Source of the DNA: Chitinolyticbacter meiyuanensis
GTDB taxonomy: Bacteria > Pseudomonadota > Gammaproteobacteria > Burkholderiales > Chitinibacteraceae
Assembly (NCBI RefSeq): GCF_008033135.1
Contig: NZ_CP041335.1
Coordinates: 531,513 to 595,512, forward strand
Reading direction: 5' to 3'
Length of the DNA stretch: 64,000 bases
Shown: positions 33,555 through 42,493 of the stretch, in pieces
How positions within the stretch are numbered: position 1 is the first letter of the stretch
How the letters are laid out: every line of letters begins with the position of its first letter
Program-made: the position numbers and the translations under genes
Notes under the pieces: generated by a model
The model's database searches: none
Seen by the model: only the letters and a program-made list of their open reading frames with translations
What the model was told of the DNA's origin: nothing

Positions 33555-34831
33555 TCGCGCGGCTGCTCTACACGCTGTTCCTGTACTTGGTCACCCCGCT
33601 GGCCATGCTCTATCTGCTGTACCGCAGCCGGCGCCAGCCGGCATATCGCCGGCACTGGCGTGAACGCTGGGCGCGCTATGGTCAGCCGCGGCCGTCGGGC
33701 CCGCGCCTGATCTGGCTGCATGCGGTGTCGGTAGGCGAAACCCGCGCTGCGGCACCGCTGGTGCAGGCCTTGCAGGCCCGTTACCCGAACCACCGCATCC
33801 TGCTCAGCTGCATGACGCCGACGGGTCGTGCCACGGCCGAGGAATTGTTCGGCGATCGCGTGGACATCGCCTACCTGCCCTACGACTATCCGGGCGCGGT
33901 GCGGCGTTTTCTCGACCACTACCGACCGGTGCTGGGTGCGGTACTGGAAACCGAGGTCTGGCCCAATCTGATCTACGCCTGTCGCCGGCGTGATGTGCCG
34001 CTGTACCTGGTGAATGCACGGTTGTCGGACAAATCGTTCCGCGGCTATGCGCGCTTGCGCTCGCTGGTCGGCCCCGCGTTCGCCCAGTTTGCCGGCGTGC
34101 TGGCGCAAAGCCAGGACGACGCCGATCGCTTGGCACGACTGGGGGCGCGCGACATCGGCGTGATGGGCAACCTGAAGTTCGACAACCTGCCGCCGCAGGA
34201 TGCGGTGGCGCGCGGCTATCGCTGGCACCAACAGCTGGGTGAGCGGCCGGTGCTGCTGTTCGCCTCCAGCCGCGATGGCGAGGAGGCATTGCTGCTCGAT
34301 GCGCTCGCCGGCAAGACCTTGCCCGAGCAATTGCTGACGGTGATCGTACCGCGCCATCCGCAGCGCTTCGATGAGGTTGCGGCGCTGCTCGATGCGCGTG
34401 GTGTCCGCTACGTGCGCCGCAGCAGTTGGGACGAGCAGGTGCTACCCGCTGAGGTGACGGTGCTGCTTGGCGACAGCATGGGCGAGATGGCAGCGTGGTA
34501 CGCGCTGGCGGACGTGGCTATCATGGGCGGCTCGCTGCTCGACTATGGCTGCCAGAACCTGATCGAACCGGCGGCGCTTGGCACGCCGGTGCTGATCGGC
34601 CCGTCGACCTTTAATTTCGCCGATGTGGCGCGTGCCGCGCTGGCGGCCGGTGCTGCCTGGCAGGGCAAAAGCGCCGATGCTGTCGCCAGTCGTGCGCTGC
34701 GGCTGTTGCGCGATGGGGCCGTGCGTGGGCGGATGCGCGCTGCCGGCCTGGCTTTTGCCAGCGCGCATCGCGGCGCCACCGAGCGGGCGCTGTCCTACCT
34801 GGAAACCCGGCTGGCGCCACCACCGCGTTGA
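33551..34831 (+). CDS. waaA: 3-deoxy-D-manno-octulosonic acid (Kdo) transferase
   Basis: A 426-residue enzyme that attaches Kdo to lipid A at the inner membrane. The N-terminal anchor is LFLYLVTPLAMLYLLYRSR, and HAVSVGETRAAAPLV contains the catalytic glutamate. YLPYDYPGAVRRFL, ETEVWPNLIYACRRR and MGGSLLDYGCQNLIEPAALG are diagnostic. The start is GTG at 33551 inside the GTGA overlap with the heptosyltransferase. One or two Kdo residues cannot be decided from sequence. Confidence 0.95.
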   Translation: MIARLLYTLFLYLVTPLAMLYLLYRSRRQPAYRRHWRERWARYGQPRPSGPRLIWLHAVSVGETRAAAPLVQALQARYPNHRILLSCMTPTGRATAEELFGDRVDIAYLPYDYPGAVRRFLDHYRPVLGAVLETEVWPNLIYACRRRDVPLYLVNARLSDKSFRGYARLRSLVGPAFAQFAGVLAQSQDDADRLARLGARDIGVMGNLKFDNLPPQDAVARGYRWHQQLGERPVLLFASSRDGEEALLLDALAGKTLPEQLLTVIVPRHPQRFDEVAALLDARGVRYVRRSSWDEQVLPAEVTVLLGDSMGEMAAWYALADVAIMGGSLLDYGCQNLIEPAALGTPVLIGPSTFNFADVARAALAAGAAWQGKSADAVASRALRLLRDGAVRGRMRAAGLAFASAHRGATERALSYLETRLAPPPR

Positions 34832-34851
34832 TCGCCGTGACACCAAGGAAG

Positions 34852-34880
34852 CACGGCGGCCTGCGGGCCGCCGTGTCGTT
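34852..34880 (+). terminator. Hairpin terminator after waaA
   Basis: A perfect 10-bp stem, CACGGCGGCC (34852-34861) and its complement (34866-34875), has a TGCG loop and is followed by TCGTTTG. It separates waaA from the convergent MFS gene. Confidence 0.7.
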
Positions 34881-34904
34881 TGCATGCGGGGTTCGATGGA
34901 ATCG

Positions 34905-36107
34905 TCAGGCTGCGGCATCGACGGTTGCGCTAGGCCGGCGCAACAACCAAATCGCCAGGCCCGTTGCTGACAACACTGCTCCGATTGCCGACACCCCCAG
35001 CCAGCCAGCCTGCTGGTACGCAAAGGCCGAGAGCAGCGAGCCGCTGGCGCCACCGATGAAATAGCTCGTCATATAGGCGGCGGTGATGCGGCTGCGGGCA
35101 TCTGGCCGCAGCGCGTAGATCACGCTCTGGTTGCTCACGTGCACCGCCTGCACTGCCAGATCCAGTACCAGTACGCCGACGATGAACGCGATCAACGAAT
35201 ACTGTGCCACCGCGATGGCGCCCCACGACGCCAGCAACAGAACAAGCCCCCACAGCGTGGTGCGATTGCCGTGGCCCTGGTCGGCCCAGTGGCCGGCCCG
35301 ATTGGCGCCCAGCGTGCCGGCGGCGCCGACGAGGCCGAACAGGCCGATCACCGCATCGCTGTAGTGGTAGGGCGCACCGGCTAGCAAAAAGGCCATCGAG
35401 GTCCACAGCACGCTGAAGATGGCGAACGACAAGCCACCCAGCAACGCACGCTGGCGCAAGATCGGCTCGTCGCGCATCAGTGCCCAGACCGAAGCCAGCA
35501 GTTGCGGGTAGCGCAGCCGTGTCGGCTCGCGCCAGCTGGGCAGCGCGCGCCACAACGCGAAGGCGGTCAGCAGCAGTAGCGGCGCGGCGACGAAATAGAC
35601 GGTGCGCCAGCCGCCCAGCTCGGCCAACAGGCCTGCTGCGGTACGCGCCAGCAGGATGCCCAGCAGCAGCCCGCTCATGATCAGCCCCACCGCGCGGCCG
35701 CGCTGCTGCGGTGCCGCCAGCGTCGCGGCGAATGGCAGCAGCACTTGCGCCACCACGGTGAAGAGGGCGGTAAGGGCGGTGCCGAACAGCACCATGCCGG
35801 CATGTTGGGCGCTGCCGGTGATCAACAGGCCGAGCGCGGCCAGCACCGTCATGCCGACGATCAGCCGGCGGCGCTCCAGCAGATCGCCCAGCGGCACCAG
35901 TAGCACCAGGCCGAGCGCGTAGCCGAGCTGGGCCGCAGTGACGATCAGCCCGGCCGTGCCGTGCGAGATGCCGAAGCGTTCGGACAGCGTGCCCAGTAGC
36001 GGCTGAGCGTAGTAGTTGCTCGCCACGGCCAGGCCGGTGGCGAAAGCCATCAGCCAGGCCAGCGGCCGGCTCAGGCCAGCGTGGGCCTGCGGGTTTGCGC
36101 TTGTCAT
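34905..36107 (-). CDS. MFS transporter, probably drug or metabolite efflux
   Basis: A 400-residue, 12-helix major facilitator. The loop 2-3 motif appears as GDLLERRRLIVGM, and helix 5 has a Gly-rich drug/proton antiporter-like segment (GLIMSGLLLGILLARTAAG). Start ATG at 36107 is preceded by AAGGAGAAC. It is divergent from a LysR gene, as often found for inducible exporters. Substrate unknown; the closest general type is the YnfM/arabinose-efflux-like group. Confidence 0.85.
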   Translation of the reverse strand: MTSANPQAHAGLSRPLAWLMAFATGLAVASNYYAQPLLGTLSERFGISHGTAGLIVTAAQLGYALGLVLLVPLGDLLERRRLIVGMTVLAALGLLITGSAQHAGMVLFGTALTALFTVVAQVLLPFAATLAAPQQRGRAVGLIMSGLLLGILLARTAAGLLAELGGWRTVYFVAAPLLLLTAFALWRALPSWREPTRLRYPQLLASVWALMRDEPILRQRALLGGLSFAIFSVLWTSMAFLLAGAPYHYSDAVIGLFGLVGAAGTLGANRAGHWADQGHGNRTTLWGLVLLLASWGAIAVAQYSLIAFIVGVLVLDLAVQAVHVSNQSVIYALRPDARSRITAAYMTSYFIGGASGSLLSAFAYQQAGWLGVSAIGAVLSATGLAIWLLRRPSATVDAAA

Positions 36108-36272
36108 CGTGTTCTCCTTGGCGCCCATCAAAAATCCCTGCTGGCATTGCAATGGGCTTTGTTGATTACGCTTGGTGTTGTTCTGCGAATCCTGTTGCAG
36201 CCATGGATCGCGAACTGGCTGTTTGCATGCATGATCCGCTCGTGTGATCCAGCGATCCAATGTATTGTTTTC

Positions 36273-36283
36273 ATCAAATTGAT
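36273..36283. promoter_or_regulatory. Palindrome in the MFS-LysR control region
   Basis: ATCAAATTGAT is a perfect 5-1-5 inverted repeat 16 bases before the LysR ATG. LysR proteins bind T-N11-A type palindromes and usually repress themselves from the divergent gap, so it is a candidate operator. Confidence 0.4.
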
Positions 36284-36298
36284 CACGAAATCAGATCG

Positions 36299-37195
36299 AT
36301 GAACCTGCGCCAGATCGAATACGCGCTGGCGGTGGCCGAGACTGCCAGCTTCACCCGCGCCGCCGAGCGCTGCCATACCGTGCAGTCCGCGCTGTCGCAC
36401 CAGATTGCCCGGCTGGAGGAGGAGCTTGGCGCACCGCTGTTCGAGCGCAGCTCGCGGCGAGTGAGGCTCACGCCGGCGGGTAGCGCCTTTCTGCCTGCGG
36501 CACGCCAGCTGCTGCATGCCGCACAATGCGTGCGCGACGAAGTGGCGGCCGCCAGCGGCCAGGTGCGCGGCAACCTCGCGCTCGGCGTGATTTCGGCGCT
36601 GCCGCAGCTCGACGTGGTCGCGCTCGCTGCCGCCTTCCAGCACAGCCATCCGCGCGTGCACGCCAGCATCGCCATGGGGCTGTCCGAAATCCTGCTGGTC
36701 GATGTACTCGAGCATCGCCTCGATGTGGCCTTTGTCGGGTTGTGGCCAGGTGAGACGCTGACCGATGTAGAGGCGCTGCTGCTGGCGGAGGAGCCGCTGA
36801 TGGCGGTGGTGGCGCCAAGCCATCCACTCGCCGTGCACCCGGCGCTGACGCTGGCCGATCTCGCGCCGTATCCACAGGTCGATTACTTCGCGGGCAGCCG
36901 CGCCCGCCGCCAGACCGACGAGGCGTTCGCCGCGGCCGGCAGCAGCCGGCGTATCACCTTTGAGATCGGTCATGTGGAACTGCTGGCGCGACTGGTGCGC
37001 CAAGGCGAGGCGGTCGGCTTCATGCCCACCGGAACGACCGCCGCCTATCCCGATCTCACTGCCATCGCGCTGACCGATGCGCCGCGCCGCCGTGTGTACT
37101 GCGTGTGGGGCCGGCACCCCACCCCAGCGGCGGCTGCTTTCGTCGAGACGGTACGCATGCACGTCGCCGGCACGGCAAGCCCGGACAAAGCCTGA
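36299..37195 (+). CDS. LysR-family regulator, divergent from the MFS gene
   Basis: A 298-residue LysR protein starting MNLRQIEYALAVAETASFTR; the HTH runs to VQSALSHQIARLEEELG. The substrate domain has VRGNLALGVISALPQLDV and VGFMPTGTTAAYPDL. ATG at 36299 gives the standard N-terminus. It probably controls the divergent MFS exporter 191 bases away. Effector unknown. Confidence 0.88.
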   Translation: MNLRQIEYALAVAETASFTRAAERCHTVQSALSHQIARLEEELGAPLFERSSRRVRLTPAGSAFLPAARQLLHAAQCVRDEVAAASGQVRGNLALGVISALPQLDVVALAAAFQHSHPRVHASIAMGLSEILLVDVLEHRLDVAFVGLWPGETLTDVEALLLAEEPLMAVVAPSHPLAVHPALTLADLAPYPQVDYFAGSRARRQTDEAFAAAGSSRRITFEIGHVELLARLVRQGEAVGFMPTGTTAAYPDLTAIALTDAPRRRVYCVWGRHPTPAAAAFVETVRMHVAGTASPDKA

Positions 37196-37250
37196 CTTGC
37201 CCGGCTGCCCCGCCTCAGCCACGCTGTGAACAGCTTCCAAGGAGAGCACC

Positions 37251-38009
37251 ATGCAAGACGACATTCAGATTGAAATCTGTGCAGGTTCCATCACCTCGGC
37301 GCTGGCTGCGCAGCAAGGTGGCGCGGTGCGCATTGAATACTGCGACAACCTGCTCGAGGGCGGCACCACGCCCTCGCACGGCGCCATCGCCGCCGCGCGC
37401 GATCAGCTCTGGATCACCTTCAATGTGATCATCCGCCCGCGTGGAGGCGATTTCCTCTACAGCGAGCTCGAATTCGACGTGATGCGTCGCGACGTGCTTG
37501 CCTGCAAGAAGCTGGGCGTGGATGGCGTGGTGATCGGCCTGTTGACCGCCGATGGCGAGATCGACGTGGCGCGTACCCGCGAGCTGGTCGAACTCGCCGC
37601 GCCAATGCAGGTGACCTTCCACCGCGCCTTCGATGTGGCGCGCGAGCCGAAGCAGGCGTTGGAGGACGTGATTGCCACCGGCTGCAACCGCCTGCTCAGC
37701 AGCGGCCAGGCCCCCTCTGCGCTGGAAGGCGCGCTGTTGCTGGCCGAGCTCAACCAGCAGGCCGGCGGCCGCCTCGCCGTGATGCCCGGTGCCGGCGTGC
37801 GCGCCAGCAATATCGGCGAGCTGGTGAAGGTGACCGGCTGCCGCGAATTCCACACCTCCGCCCGCGCGCCACGCCCCAGCGGCATGGTCTGGCGTAATGA
37901 GCGGGTGAAGATGGGCGCGCCGGGGCAGGATGAATACGAGATTCTTGATACCGCTGCGCCGTTGGTGGCGGAGATTCTGGCCAATGCGCGGGCGGCGTTG
38001 CATCCGTAG
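37251..38009 (+). CDS. cutC: CutC family protein
   Basis: A 252-residue TIM-barrel protein. It opens IQIEICAGSITSALAAQQGG, followed by RIEYCDNLLEGGTTPSHG, RPRGGDFLYSELE and VTFHRAFDVAREP, all CutC signatures. CutC was linked to copper homeostasis, but its reaction is unsettled. AAGGAGAGCACC precedes the ATG. It is 55 bases after the LysR gene, on the same strand. Confidence 0.92.
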   Translation: MQDDIQIEICAGSITSALAAQQGGAVRIEYCDNLLEGGTTPSHGAIAAARDQLWITFNVIIRPRGGDFLYSELEFDVMRRDVLACKKLGVDGVVIGLLTADGEIDVARTRELVELAAPMQVTFHRAFDVAREPKQALEDVIATGCNRLLSSGQAPSALEGALLLAELNQQAGGRLAVMPGAGVRASNIGELVKVTGCREFHTSARAPRPSGMVWRNERVKMGAPGQDEYEILDTAAPLVAEILANARAALHP

Positions 38010-38020
38010 ACGATGCGTCA

Positions 38021-38464
38021 ATGTCGCCCCGTGCGAGCATTGTTGGCTTGATGCTTTCCTTGGCGTTTTTAGGACTTATTACGCCGTGGGGGCTTTATGC
38101 CGTGGGGCTGCATGTGGCAAACGGGAGGCCTGAATTATCACAACGACAGGCTGTTGCCCTTGCTTGGCAAGTTGCATGGGAAAGTATCGGCGGTGTTGGT
38201 CAGCCTGTGATCCGACCGCTCAACCCATATACCTATTGGCGATTGGACGGTGCCGCAGCGCCAGAGTGCGCTTCGGCCAAGCTGGCCTGGTTGGTTGCCA
38301 GGCGGCAGGTGTCTGAGCATCGCCGCTACGACGGAGCGGGATGGTGGCATTTCTCGGGTATTGCCCTGACGATTTGGTTGACGAGGCATTGGACTGAGGA
38401 ACAGCTGCTCAGCAAAGCAATCGAAGACCATCTGGTCGACGCAGATTTGCGGCGATCATCCTAA
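38021..38464 (+). CDS. Uncharacterised membrane-anchored protein
   Basis: A 147-residue protein with one N-terminal membrane helix (IVGLMLSLAFLGLITPWGLYAVGL), then a soluble domain containing RPLNPYTYWRLDG and a C-terminal ALTIWLTRHWTEEQLLSKAIED. This last part faintly recalls the end of a GT51 transglycosylase motif (helix with W-T-E-E-Q-L-L), but the catalytic region is absent. I do not recognise the family. It starts 11 bases after cutC, so could share its transcript. Confidence 0.6.
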   Translation: MSPRASIVGLMLSLAFLGLITPWGLYAVGLHVANGRPELSQRQAVALAWQVAWESIGGVGQPVIRPLNPYTYWRLDGAAAPECASAKLAWLVARRQVSEHRRYDGAGWWHFSGIALTIWLTRHWTEEQLLSKAIEDHLVDADLRRSS

Positions 38465-38564
38465 AGGCGACGGGTTGGGTTTGTCGTGGTGCTGAGCTGG
38501 TTTATGGGAATAATGGTCAGCGCCTGCGGCGCGGTGCTTTGATGCCGGTTCCGCCCGGCGGACG

Positions 38565-38750
38565 GGTTCATTTCTTTTGCTTCGCCAAAAGAAACGAACC
38601 AACGGAAAACGGAGTTTCGGCGTAGCCAAAAGAGCGTGCGCTGCATTGCGCGTCGCTTGGCGGCAAAGCCGCCAAGCTTTGGCGTGACCCGTGCCTTGCG
38701 TGCCGGCAAGCCGGCATCCCGCGTCGCCGGGCGGCGAAGCCGCCAGGCTA
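38565..38750. repeat. Cluster of extragenic palindromes
   Basis: Four inverted repeats lie close together: GGTTC-A-TTTCTTTTG paired with CAAAAGAAA-C-GAACC (38565-38600, one mismatch); GCTTGGCGGC/GCCGCCAAGC with an AAA loop (38655-38677, perfect); GCCGGC-AA-GCCGGC (38702-38715); GGCGGC-GAA-GCCGCC (about 38730-38744). The TTTCTTTTG/CAAAAGAAA hairpin resembles extragenic elements found in many copies in other proteobacterial genomes. Open frames across it look spurious. Function could be transcription termination or a REP/BIME-like role. Confidence 0.65.
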
Positions 38751-39527
38751 GGGCGTCACCCTCCGGGCTGCCCTCAGTCGGTCGCGAGCCTGAGGTCTCG
38801 CTCCACGCCCTCGGCGCTTGGCAAGGTGGAGGAAAACCAGGAGCCAGGATTTGCTGATCACTTTGCCGCAAGCGGTTTCGGAGATTTTCTTCACTCTCTT
38901 TTGTAAAAGGGAATCTGGCACGCCAAGAGTGAATGAGTTGCCCAGCGATCCTTGCATACCGCCCGAATCCCCTCAGGAGCGCCGAGCGAGGAACAAGTGC
39001 GGATTCCGGTCGAGTTGATCACCCATGCCGGCCCACGTCGACCGCTTCCGTTAAATACCGCTGGTTGTGACCTCTCCTGGCTGCCAATCAGATTTAGAGG
39101 TCATTTGAGTGGTGATGTGCTTGTCGGGTCATCGGCCAGAGCCGCCGTTGCTTACAAATCTCAAGCCCGGAGCCCTTGTAAATGCGCTCAGCGAGTGATC
39201 AAGCGCTGATAAGGCGCTGCGACTTTGTGTTTGCATCATGCCCGGCACGACGCTTCGACGCCGACTTCAAACGGGGGTGAACTGAAACGGATTGCTGCAA
39301 TGCAACGTAAAACCATGCATAAGCTGCTGAATAATGTTTGGTTTTTTTAAGCGCGGTACATTTCCCCACCGCTTATGTACTGAAATTTAACGTCCGGCGG
39401 TTGCACGCGTGTAGTTAAATTCTATGGGCTACGGCTGTAGCCCGCGTTGCCAGCCAATACTCGTCTTGACGAAGGCGTGTTGTAGGGTAATGCATTTACT
39501 TGTGTCAGCTTGCGGTTCAAACAATCA
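38751..39527. other. Gene-free, AT-richer stretch before the secreted CBM56 protein
   Basis: No convincing gene is present. Base composition drops toward AT in the last 350 bases, with GTTTTTTTAAGCG near 39341 and a GTACA ... TGTAC inverted repeat around 39356-39380. A TTGACG at 39466-39471 could be a -35, but the matching -10 is poor. Together with the palindromes it makes a 1.1-kb space without genes, unusual in this tightly packed window. It may hold a long control region for the downstream gene or remains of an older element. Confidence 0.5.
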
Positions 39528-39541
39528 TGATAGCGCTTTCA
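39528..39541 (+). promoter_or_regulatory. LacI-family operator-like palindrome
   Basis: TGATAGCGCTTTCA is a near-perfect 14-base palindrome around a central CG (one mismatched pair). It matches the TGAAAGCGCTTTCA type operator bound by many LacI-family sugar regulators. It lies 32 bases before the ATG of the CBM56 protein, where it could block transcription. No LacI-family gene is in the window. Confidence 0.5.
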
Positions 39542-39573
39542 AAAGGTGTGACCAGAACCGGAGAGACAACTAA

Positions 39574-42135
39574 ATGCAAGGCAAGAATAAGTATGAAATG
39601 GGCCGGCAACGCTTGCTGGCATTGACGATGGCGGCTATCACCGCGATGCCGACGCCGCTGGTTGCAGTGGGTTTGGCGGCGATTGCGCCCGCAGCCCACG
39701 CGGCAGCGACCACCGGCTATACGCAGCTTGCGGGCGGCAAGGTCCAGTTTTATGTGAATGGTGCTGCATGGGTGGATATCCACTACACCGTTGCTGGTGG
39801 CGGCCAGCTGAATGTGCGCATGACCAATAGCGGCACCAACAACACCTATACCGTGAGCGGTATCCCCACGAACGCCGTAGTCACTTATTCCTTCACGATA
39901 GGCGCCAGCGACGGTTCCGCTATCGATACCGCAAAGTCCAGCTTTACCTATACCGGTGCCGTCACGACGCCGACACCGGCGCCAACGCCTGTACCCACAC
40001 CAGCCCCGACCCCGGCCCCAACGCCCGCTCCTACGCCATCAGCGTCTTATGGGGCAACGCAGCTCAGTGGTGGTGTCGTCGCGTTCTATGCCAATGGTGG
40101 GGCATGGGCGGATATTCACTACACGGTGAATGGCGGCGGACAGATCAATGTGCGCATGGTCAATAGCGGCACCAACAATGCGTACCAGATCACTGGCGTG
40201 CCGGCCAACGCCAGCATCGTCTATTGGTACACCATCGGTCAGGCCAACGGCTCCGCCATAGATACCCCGAAACAGACCCTCACCTACACCGGATCTGCCA
40301 CAACGCCGACGCCAACCCGGGCGCCGACTCCAGCCCCTACACCCGTTCCGACACCCGGCCCTACACCTGTGCCGACGCCTGTACCAACCCCGGCTCCTAC
40401 ACCAACGCCCGTACCGACATCACCCACTTCCGACACGCCAAACTTTGGCCCCAATGTGCAGATTTTTGACACCAGCACGCCGATCGGAACCATCCAGACT
40501 GCATTGAACAACGCGTTCAACCCGCAGCTGAATAACCCCAATGCACAGTTTGGCCCGCAACGTTATGCCTTCATGTTCAAGCCGGGCACCTATCGCGGCG
40601 TCTATGCCAACCTCGGCTTTTATATGTCGGTGATGGGTCTAGGCAAGCATCCTGACGATGTGACCCTGACCGGCAACGTGAATGTCGACAGTGGCTGGAA
40701 CTACGGCGACATCTCCAATGCCACGCAGAATTTCTGGCGGTCGGCAGAAAACATGGCCATCGTTCCGGACGGCGGTACGAATCGTTGGGCCGTCTCGCAA
40801 GCGGCGCCAATGCGGCGTATCCACGTCATGGGTAACCTGCACCTCGGGCCTTCCAACCAGGGCGATGGCCAGGGCTATGCCAGTGGCGGATATCTTGCGG
40901 ACAGCAAAGTGGATGGCAGCATCAGCTCGGGTTCGCAACAACAGTGGTACACCCGCGACAGCAATATTGGCCGTTGGTATGACGGCGTGTGGAATATGGT
41001 GTTCTCAGGCGTAGCCGGCGCACCTGCACAATCGTTCCCCGCGGTTTATGGCACCGCCAGTCCGTACACGACGCTGGCCACGACGCCGGTATCCCGCGAA
41101 AAGCCGTATCTGTATTTCGACACGGCGTCGGGCAAATACCTGGTGTTCGTACCGGCATTGCGCACCAACGCGTCCGGCGCAAGTTGGGCGAATGGTTCAA
41201 CGGCGGGTACAGCCATTCCGATGAGCAAGTTCTACGTTGCGAAGCCCACGGACACATCGGCCACCATCAACGCGGCACTGGCGCAAGGCCTGAACCTGTT
41301 CTTTACGCCAGGTACGTATCAGTTGTCGGCGCCGATTCATATCACCCGGGCAGACACCGTGGTGCTGGGTATTGGTTTCCCGACCCTGGTGCCCACCAAC
41401 GGTGTGACCGCCATGCAAGTGGATGACGTCAACGGCGTACGCATTGCGGGCCTGTTGTTTGATGCCGGCACGGTGAACAGCGCATCGTTGCTGACCGTGG
41501 GCCCGGCCGGATCATCGGCAAACCATGCGGCTAATCCGACCACGATTCAGGACGTGTACTTCCGTATCGGTGGTGCTGTGGCAGGGAAGGCCACCAACAG
41601 CCTGACGGTGAACAGCAACGACGTGATCCTTGATCATATCTGGGCATGGCGTGCCGATCATGGCATCTCGCCGACCGGGTGGACCGTGAACCCGGGAGAG
41701 ACGGGCGTGATCGTGAACGGGAATAACGTGTTGGCGACCGGCCTGTTTGTCGAGCATTACCAGAAGCACAACGTCGTGTGGAACGGTCAGGGCGGCAAGA
41801 CCATCTTCTTCCAGAACGAACTGCCTTATGACGTACCCAACCAGGCCTCCTGGATGAGCACACCCACCACCAATGGTTACGCCGCCTATTACGTGGCCAG
41901 CCACGTAACTTCACACACGGGTTACGGCATGGGTAGCTACTGCTACTTCAACGTGAACCCTGACGTGAATGCATACCACGGCTTTGAAGTGCCCAATGTG
42001 GCCGGTGTGTCGCTGCACGACGTATTTACGGTGTCGCTGGGTGGCGTGGGTACCATCACGCATGTGGTCAACAACGTAGGCGGTATGGCGCAGGGCGTTT
42101 CGACCCAACCGCAGAACGTGCTGAACTACCCCTGA
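39574..42135 (+). CDS. Secreted protein with two CBM56-like domains and a beta-helix, possible beta-glucanase
   Basis: An 853-residue exported protein. Signal peptide to about residue 44 (AIAPAAHA cut). Two closely similar domains at residues 49-128 and 161-240 (WVDIHYTVAGGGQLNVRM and WADIHYTVNGGGQINVRM) look like CBM56, a beta-1,3-glucan-binding family. Pro-Thr linkers follow each domain (129-160, 241-288). From residue 290 a repetitive beta-helix domain (FKPGTYRGVYANLGFY, SQAAPMRRIHVMG, GSQQQWYTRDSNIG, FFTPGTYQLSAPI, NGYAAYYVASHV) resembles proteins annotated in actinobacteria as 'adenylyl cyclase' or 'coagulation factor 5/8' proteins, probably misnamed carbohydrate-active enzymes. Activity and substrate unproven. 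A GGAGAG site precedes the ATG. Confidence 0.8.
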   Translation: MQGKNKYEMGRQRLLALTMAAITAMPTPLVAVGLAAIAPAAHAAATTGYTQLAGGKVQFYVNGAAWVDIHYTVAGGGQLNVRMTNSGTNNTYTVSGIPTNAVVTYSFTIGASDGSAIDTAKSSFTYTGAVTTPTPAPTPVPTPAPTPAPTPAPTPSASYGATQLSGGVVAFYANGGAWADIHYTVNGGGQINVRMVNSGTNNAYQITGVPANASIVYWYTIGQANGSAIDTPKQTLTYTGSATTPTPTRAPTPAPTPVPTPGPTPVPTPVPTPAPTPTPVPTSPTSDTPNFGPNVQIFDTSTPIGTIQTALNNAFNPQLNNPNAQFGPQRYAFMFKPGTYRGVYANLGFYMSVMGLGKHPDDVTLTGNVNVDSGWNYGDISNATQNFWRSAENMAIVPDGGTNRWAVSQAAPMRRIHVMGNLHLGPSNQGDGQGYASGGYLADSKVDGSISSGSQQQWYTRDSNIGRWYDGVWNMVFSGVAGAPAQSFPAVYGTASPYTTLATTPVSREKPYLYFDTASGKYLVFVPALRTNASGASWANGSTAGTAIPMSKFYVAKPTDTSATINAALAQGLNLFFTPGTYQLSAPIHITRADTVVLGIGFPTLVPTNGVTAMQVDDVNGVRIAGLLFDAGTVNSASLLTVGPAGSSANHAANPTTIQDVYFRIGGAVAGKATNSLTVNSNDVILDHIWAWRADHGISPTGWTVNPGETGVIVNGNNVLATGLFVEHYQKHNVVWNGQGGKTIFFQNELPYDVPNQASWMSTPTTNGYAAYYVASHVTSHTGYGMGSYCYFNVNPDVNAYHGFEVPNVAGVSLHDVFTVSLGGVGTITHVVNNVGGMAQGVSTQPQNVLNYP

Positions 42136-42214
42136 TCTGGCACTGGATCTGCCAGGGGCCGAGTAACAGTCAGGCCCTTCTGGCCCATAGCCACTGGGAC
42201 TCAGGCTGATGATG

Positions 42215-42245
42215 AACCCCGCATCGCAAGATGCGGGGTTTTGTC
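42215..42245 (+). terminator. Rho-independent terminator after the CBM56 protein
   Basis: AACCCCGCAT (42215-42224) pairs with ATGCGGGGTT (42231-42240) around a 6-base loop and runs into TTGTCTT. Strong intrinsic terminator 80 bases after the stop codon. Confidence 0.88.
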
Positions 42246-42493
42246 TTACCTAACTCGCCCGACGCAATCATCCTGAAAGGCCCTGGTTTTCATGGCCAGG
42301 CAATGGCCGCTTTCCGCGGTAGAGCAAACTTGAGCTGCTGGGCGCATCAACGGCTGCTTTGGCCGACAAGTTGCCGCTCAGATCGTGCGTCCAGTGACGG
42401 CTCTACTTCGAGATCGCGTAGCGGTATTCAACACCAAAGCTGCCCACTTGCTGGCATCATCCCGTCATCCATCGCCACTCCCCAGCCGCAACC
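42246..42493. other. Spacer without recognisable features
   Basis: Between the terminator and the RidA gene I see no gene, repeat or clear promoter. Short open frames here have no ribosome site or family likeness. Confidence 0.5.

Noticed and set aside
38461-38871. A 136-codon minus-strand frame over the palindrome cluster
   Set aside because: It reads through four inverted repeats and matches the type of spurious proteins predicted over extragenic repeats.
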